Source: Blakeslea trispora (lineage: Eukaryota; Mucoromycota; Mucoromycetes; Mucorales; Choanephoraceae). From it: 21,788 bases of DNA. Position numbers and translations under genes: made by a program. A model generated the notes under the pieces. That model was not told the origin of the DNA and did not search any database. It was given only the letters and a program-made list of their open reading frames with translations. The stretch is from contig JAIWNE010000244.1 in NCBI GenBank assembly GCA_025331445.1, positions 1 through 21,788 on the forward strand, given 5' to 3'. Below are positions 18,570 to 21,788 of this stretch, in pieces (position 1 is the first letter of the stretch; each line of letters begins with the position of its first letter).

Positions 18570-18690
18570 TACAAGATGCGTCAATACTTCTGATCTCTCA
18601 TCCCTCCGCTATCAGTTTGGCTGTTCCTTGCCATCAACCTTTTAATTGTTGCATCACTTTCAACGATTATTCTCAACAAATTCTCACCCG
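18570..18690 (+). repeat. Direct repeat, uninterrupted right copy
   Basis: Matches 3826-3912 joined to 18363 onward at roughly 80-85% by eye, with small indels near 18597 and 18640. The stretch 18691-18953 after it is AT-rich with more CAACA words and no gene. Confidence 0.75.
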
Positions 18691-18953
18691 AAATTATTTC
18701 TTCGACAAATTATTATCAACAATTTATTTAGAACATTCAATTATCAGCTTCGACAAATGTTATCGGCAATTATTTACAATTCACAATGTTCCCATATCAG
18801 TACTTCAACAATATTTAACAACTCATCCATCTCAATTCAACTTACTTCAATGAATCAATTTCAATTATCAATTTATTTTACGATGGTACTTCAAGACCCT
18901 ATATTTTTTAAGACTCTTGGTGCAAGACTGACTCTTACTTGACTCCTTTTGAC

Positions 18954-18990
18954 GATCATGGGTCATGATCTTCTTCCAACCCGGAGGAGA
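18954..18990 (+). other. Hairpin and polypurine tract before the putative element A 3' LTR
   Basis: GATCATG and CATGATC (18954-18960 and 18964-18970) form perfect 7-bp arms around GGT. The purine run GGAGGAGA (18983-18990) is followed at once by TGTTACG, a typical gypsy LTR start. This is the arrangement expected at a plus-strand priming site. Confidence 0.6.
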
Positions 18991-19588
18991 TGTTACGCAC
19001 AGGAATTTTCCTAGTACTCAATTATTTTCTGACTTCTTTTCGCTGCTTTGAATCCAACTCTGTATTTCCTGTTTGGTATTTTACTCATTTGACAGCTCCT
19101 CTTGATCTCTTATTACACAACAACTTTATTTGAATCCTTCTCTGACTTTCCATATCATAATGAATAAAACTTTTAGACATGTATTAATAATCCATACATG
19201 GTGACTCATTAACTTGACTGTTTAAATTATTAGTTTGCAAGTCCAACATGACTTCTTTTAGAATAGTATATAAACTCTTTAATCTTCTCTTATTAATAAA
19301 CTCAACTATTATCTCTCTTATTTACTTTACGCTTGGTTGTAGTTTGACATACTCACTACCTAAATCCACATATTGTTATTAGTTCCCTTGATACTTATTA
19401 CAGATCATTGTATTCATATATTACATCTCTTCTTTTATATTACTTTATTCTCTCTACTTTACTTATATCTCTAGTCGGACGACTTAAAACCTGGTGCTCA
19501 TACTTATAACCTTGCTGCCTGATTGCTCTGTATATCTATTTGTTCTCTTTCTCAAGTTACTGCAAAAACTATCCTTTGTCCTGTAACA
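18991..19588 (+). repeat. Putative 3' LTR of element A (right end uncertain)
   Basis: It starts TGTTACGCAC after a polypurine tract. TATATAAA at 19267-19274 and AATAAA at 19295-19300 have the LTR order and the 20-bp spacing seen in a nested LTR of this window. GTAACA at 19583-19588 mirrors the TGTTAC start, which is why I end it there; an alternative end is near 19370 (CCACA). Its orientation matches the pol at 1-2667. With no 5' LTR in view, a solo LTR of another element is possible. Confidence 0.6.
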
Positions 19589-19636
19589 TTGTTCTCTTTT
19601 TCAAATTACTGCAGAAACTATCTTTGTCCTTAAACA
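19540..19636 (+). repeat. Tandem duplication of about 48 bp at the LTR right end
   Basis: 19540-19588 and 19589-19636 are near copies (TTGTTCTCTTT...TACTGCA...AACTATC...TTTGTCC), ending GTAACA and TAAACA respectively. This makes the LTR boundary ambiguous. Confidence 0.8.
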
Positions 19637-19651
19637 AAAAGTACACAAAAA

Positions 19652-19722
19652 TGCTGGTAGCAGGAATCGAACCTGGTCGACCCGGCCACAACGCGATGTA
19701 CTGCCACTAACTATACAGCGAC
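19652..19722 (-). tRNA. tRNA-His(GUG)-like gene or pseudogene
   Basis: Read on the minus strand, the 71 nt contain a perfect B box (GGTTCGATTCC, plus strand 19663-19673) and a TTGTGGC anticodon loop with GTG. They also have an A-box-like TAGTTAGTGG and a following T-run (TTTTT) suitable as a Pol III terminator. The pattern around the D arm and anticodon resembles eukaryotic tRNA-His. Pairing is imperfect: about 5 of 7 in the acceptor and 3 of 5 in the anticodon stem. A decayed copy or tRNA-derived element is therefore as likely as a working gene. Confidence 0.5.
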
Positions 19723-19802
19723 TATATGATGACGTTAACAATTTTTATTTACCTCTGTCGGCTGTATGCCCACCACTACAGAAAGTTGGGTTTTCCGGCC
19801 CG

Positions 19803-19828
19803 TAACTCATGCCCGAAAACATGAGTTA
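19803..19828. other. Perfect 9-bp inverted repeat with GTTATAG-rich flank
   Basis: TAACTCATG (19803-19811) and CATGAGTTA (19820-19828) flank an 8-base loop. Just after come TATAGGGG, GTTATAGAGG and GTTATTTTG. This could be a transposon end or an RNA hairpin; I cannot assign it. Confidence 0.6.
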
Positions 19829-21440
19829 TAGGGGTTGTTATAGAGGGTTATTTTGCAGCAAATTTATAACTCGATGAAAAATGGTCAGAATGAGCTGAGA
19901 CTTGGCATGAGTATATCTTTAACTATCTAGAATACATTTTTGCAAAAAAATTGAGACCTTTACAGCAAGTATTCATTGCTTTATAGCTGTTTAATTTCTA
20001 GTATTCTTTAACGTGTAAAAAAAAAATAATAAATTAATTTCAAAGTGTTTAAAAGTCCGGTTTTTACCTCTACCAAATTTTCCTCTGCTAAAAATCAATT
20101 CAAAGCAAAATGAATCCATCAACCTGATTGGCTGAAACACTTTATTTTTTTTCTAAAGCATAAAGAAATTATGCAGTATGCTAATGTTGTTGGTACATGT
20201 AGCAATGCTGCACATGATGAGGTAGTGAGTAGTCCGTAGTGCGCAAAAGTATTTCTGTTGTATTAGGAAAGGGCTTTTGCGAATAGTTTATCGAAACAGT
20301 GGCTCATGAGCTCGTTATTCTCTTTTAAAAAAAAATAAAATAAAAATACTGCTTAAAGAAGAGTGATGCTGGTTATTTGTACAAGTTGAAGAAAGAGTAG
20401 TGATGTCGTTGTTCTTTTCACTAAATAGAAAAAAGGTATCGAAAAGTTCATACTGAATAACAAAAAAAAAGAGAAGCTCGATACCACTGAAAAAAAGAGA
20501 TTAATAAAAAAAAATAAAAAAAAGAGAGAGGAATTACTGTAGTCATGTAAAAGGTAAATTATTTTTTATTTGAAAGTGTGAACTAACAATCAGGAAAGGC
20601 TCTGATAAAGACTGTAATATACACTAATGTCTTGAATAGCTTTGGGTTGTTTAAAAGAAAAAAAAGATTTAAACATATGCTGTCGCTCAAAAAATGTTTA
20701 TAAAAGAATGCTTCTACATTACTTCCAATTGTTTGTGCGAATCACTGTTGCTGGTCTCAAGAATGCAGTATATTGAGAAAGCCCACTGAAAAATACTAGA
20801 TAAAAGAAGTCGAACTTTCTTTTTGCAGATAAAGAATCACAGTTAAAGCTTTGCATGTAAAACAACTTCATTTAAAGAAATAAAAAAAAAGCTGGTGGTT
20901 TATTGTTGTTATTAGAGTTCGTTATTTAGTATTTCTACAAGTTGAGATGAGCTTATATGGTTTGCGTAGTCTGATCAGTCGTATGCTGCAACTGAGATTC
21001 TCTTAAAGTCGATATTTTTGAATTAAAAAAAAAGAGAGTATTCTCCTACTGTAACCAATTAAAAAAAATCAAAGGTAAAGAAAAGTCAGCAGTACCAACA
21101 AGCGTAGTCAAAAAAAAAAAACTCTGATCGGTCTCGAATATCTAATAGCAGATAGCTGTATTTGAACAAACTTCTTTACTTTGGATATATTAGGAAGGCA
21201 TCTTATCCGAAAACAGAGTAGAGGAGTATAAAGAATGAGAGTATAATCCTCAACTGTAACAGTTATGAGATAATATACACATTTATTTAAATAAAAAGCT
21301 GTGCTGTATCCATAGATACCAAAATCACAACATGTTTCGGTTTAATATACATCTACCAAAAGGGATCATTCATCAACCGACATCCTTAATCATCCAAAGA
21401 CATTGTTCCCGATCAATGGTTTCTAATCAATAAAAGTTTT
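19829..21440. other. Non-coding AT-rich region with oligo(A) tracts and degenerate repeats
   Basis: No frame of useful length exists on either strand. Visible structure: A-runs of 8-10 near 20010, 20327, 20462, 20507, 20882, 21024 and 21111. There are inverted repeats CGCAAAAG/CTTTTGCG (20242-20249 and 20274-20281) and GGTATCGA/TCGATACC (20435-20442 and 20478-20485). There are also three degenerate copies of an A-run, GAGAG, then ACTGTA motif near 20515, 21025 and 21231. A CCAAT box in reverse (GATTGGCT) is near 20129. No RNA gene is recognised. Confidence 0.6.
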
Positions 21441-21447
21441 CATTTGT

Positions 21448-21486
21448 CCTTGATCAAGGAACGAATAATATGTTGCTCAACATATT
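21448..21486. promoter_or_regulatory. Two palindromes upstream of the edge gene
   Basis: CCTTGATCAAGG (21448-21459) is a perfect 12-bp palindrome. AATATGTTG and CAACATATT (21467-21475 and 21478-21486) are perfect 9-bp arms around CT. They lie 40-80 bp upstream of a TATA box, so they may bind dimeric transcription factors. Confidence 0.45.
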
Positions 21487-21526
21487 CGATTTGTATCAAA
21501 GCAGACAGAATTTGAAGAGAGAAAAG

Positions 21527-21534
21527 TATAAAAG
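21527..21534 (+). promoter_or_regulatory. TATA box of the edge gene
   Basis: TATAAAAG lies 72 bp before the ATG at 21606, whose context (ACAAAATG, A at -3) suits fungal initiation. Confidence 0.5.
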
Positions 21535-21605
21535 AGTCCAAAGAAAATAACACTCAAACGCCCATATATTCTTTATTCTAAATTCCATCAATTACCTTAT
21601 ACAAA

Positions 21606-21781
21606 ATGTCTACCGTATCACTGAAAGATGTTACTACTGTCACTGTGATGAATGTGGTGTCCTTCCTCTCCCAGACCTCTCTTGAATCAAGCGTTACAAT
21701 TACCATGCAGAACCAAAATTTGGAGGCATGAAGTATGCTAAGTGGAGAGCTTCTTACAGTAAGTGTATGACTTGTAAATAA
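21606..21781 (+). pseudogene. Small Cys-pair ORF, apparently broken (or a partial spliced gene)
   Basis: The ATG at 21606 opens only 41 codons, to TGA at 21729-21731. A second frame over the same bases reads a CHCDECG cluster (near 21640-21660), a TGA at 21683-21685, then 31 codons ending SKCMTCK with TAA at 21779-21781. Two Cys pairs spaced like a zinc ribbon suggest a small zinc-binding protein of about 60 residues that has suffered a frameshift and a stop. The promoter-like upstream region supports a gene here. An intron I cannot place, or plain chance, are the alternatives. I do not recognise the family. Confidence 0.35.
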
Positions 21782-21788
21782 CAAGCCC

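Noticed and set aside
18318..18942. Overlapping plus-strand ORFs after LTR 3
   Set aside because: They translate low-complexity CAACAA repeats in several frames and one runs out of the LTR.

Overview
The window looks like a repeat-rich, AT-rich stretch of a fungal nuclear genome. An early-diverging fungus such as a Mucoromycota species is my inference, from the chromodomain Ty3/gypsy elements, the TATA/AATAAA gene signals and the low GC; no host marker gene fixes the taxon. About four fifths of it is LTR retrotransposon sequence, in at least three layers.

Layer 1 (oldest, element A). Positions 1-2667 are the 3' half of a decayed Ty3/gypsy pol (RT, RNase H, integrase) broken by about five frameshifts and several stops. 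It is followed by a TATA box, an intact 218-codon ORF of unknown function (2889-3545) and a poly(A) signal. Beyond the layer 2 insertion, the tail appears to resume at 18363 and to end in a hairpin, a polypurine tract and a putative 3' LTR (18991 to about 19588).

Layer 2 (element B). 3913-18357 is a tandem chromovirus array, LTR-body-LTR-body-LTR. The period is 7083 bp, the three 279-bp LTRs are identical by eye, and the whole array is flanked by one 5-bp target duplication (ACTTC at 3908-3912 and 18358-18362). Each body carries Gag with a PVV-type pentapeptide repeat, Cys/His motifs, protease, RT, RNase H, integrase and a chromodomain.

Layer 3 (nested in B). In each body the gag-pol frame is cut by two antisense solo LTRs (878 bp and 425 bp), each with a perfect 5-bp target duplication. 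Conceptually removing them gives one uninterrupted gag-pol frame of 1746 codons plus stop. Both bodies also carry Asn where integrase should have its first catalytic Asp. The array therefore looks recent and well preserved yet is probably not autonomous.

Right flank. 18363-18990 is CAACAA-rich repeat sequence. A tRNA-His-like sequence lies on the minus strand at 19652-19722. 19723-21440 is non-coding, with hairpins, oligo(A) tracts and degenerate repeats. At the right edge a TATA box and two palindromes precede a small, apparently broken ORF with Cys pairs (21606-21781).
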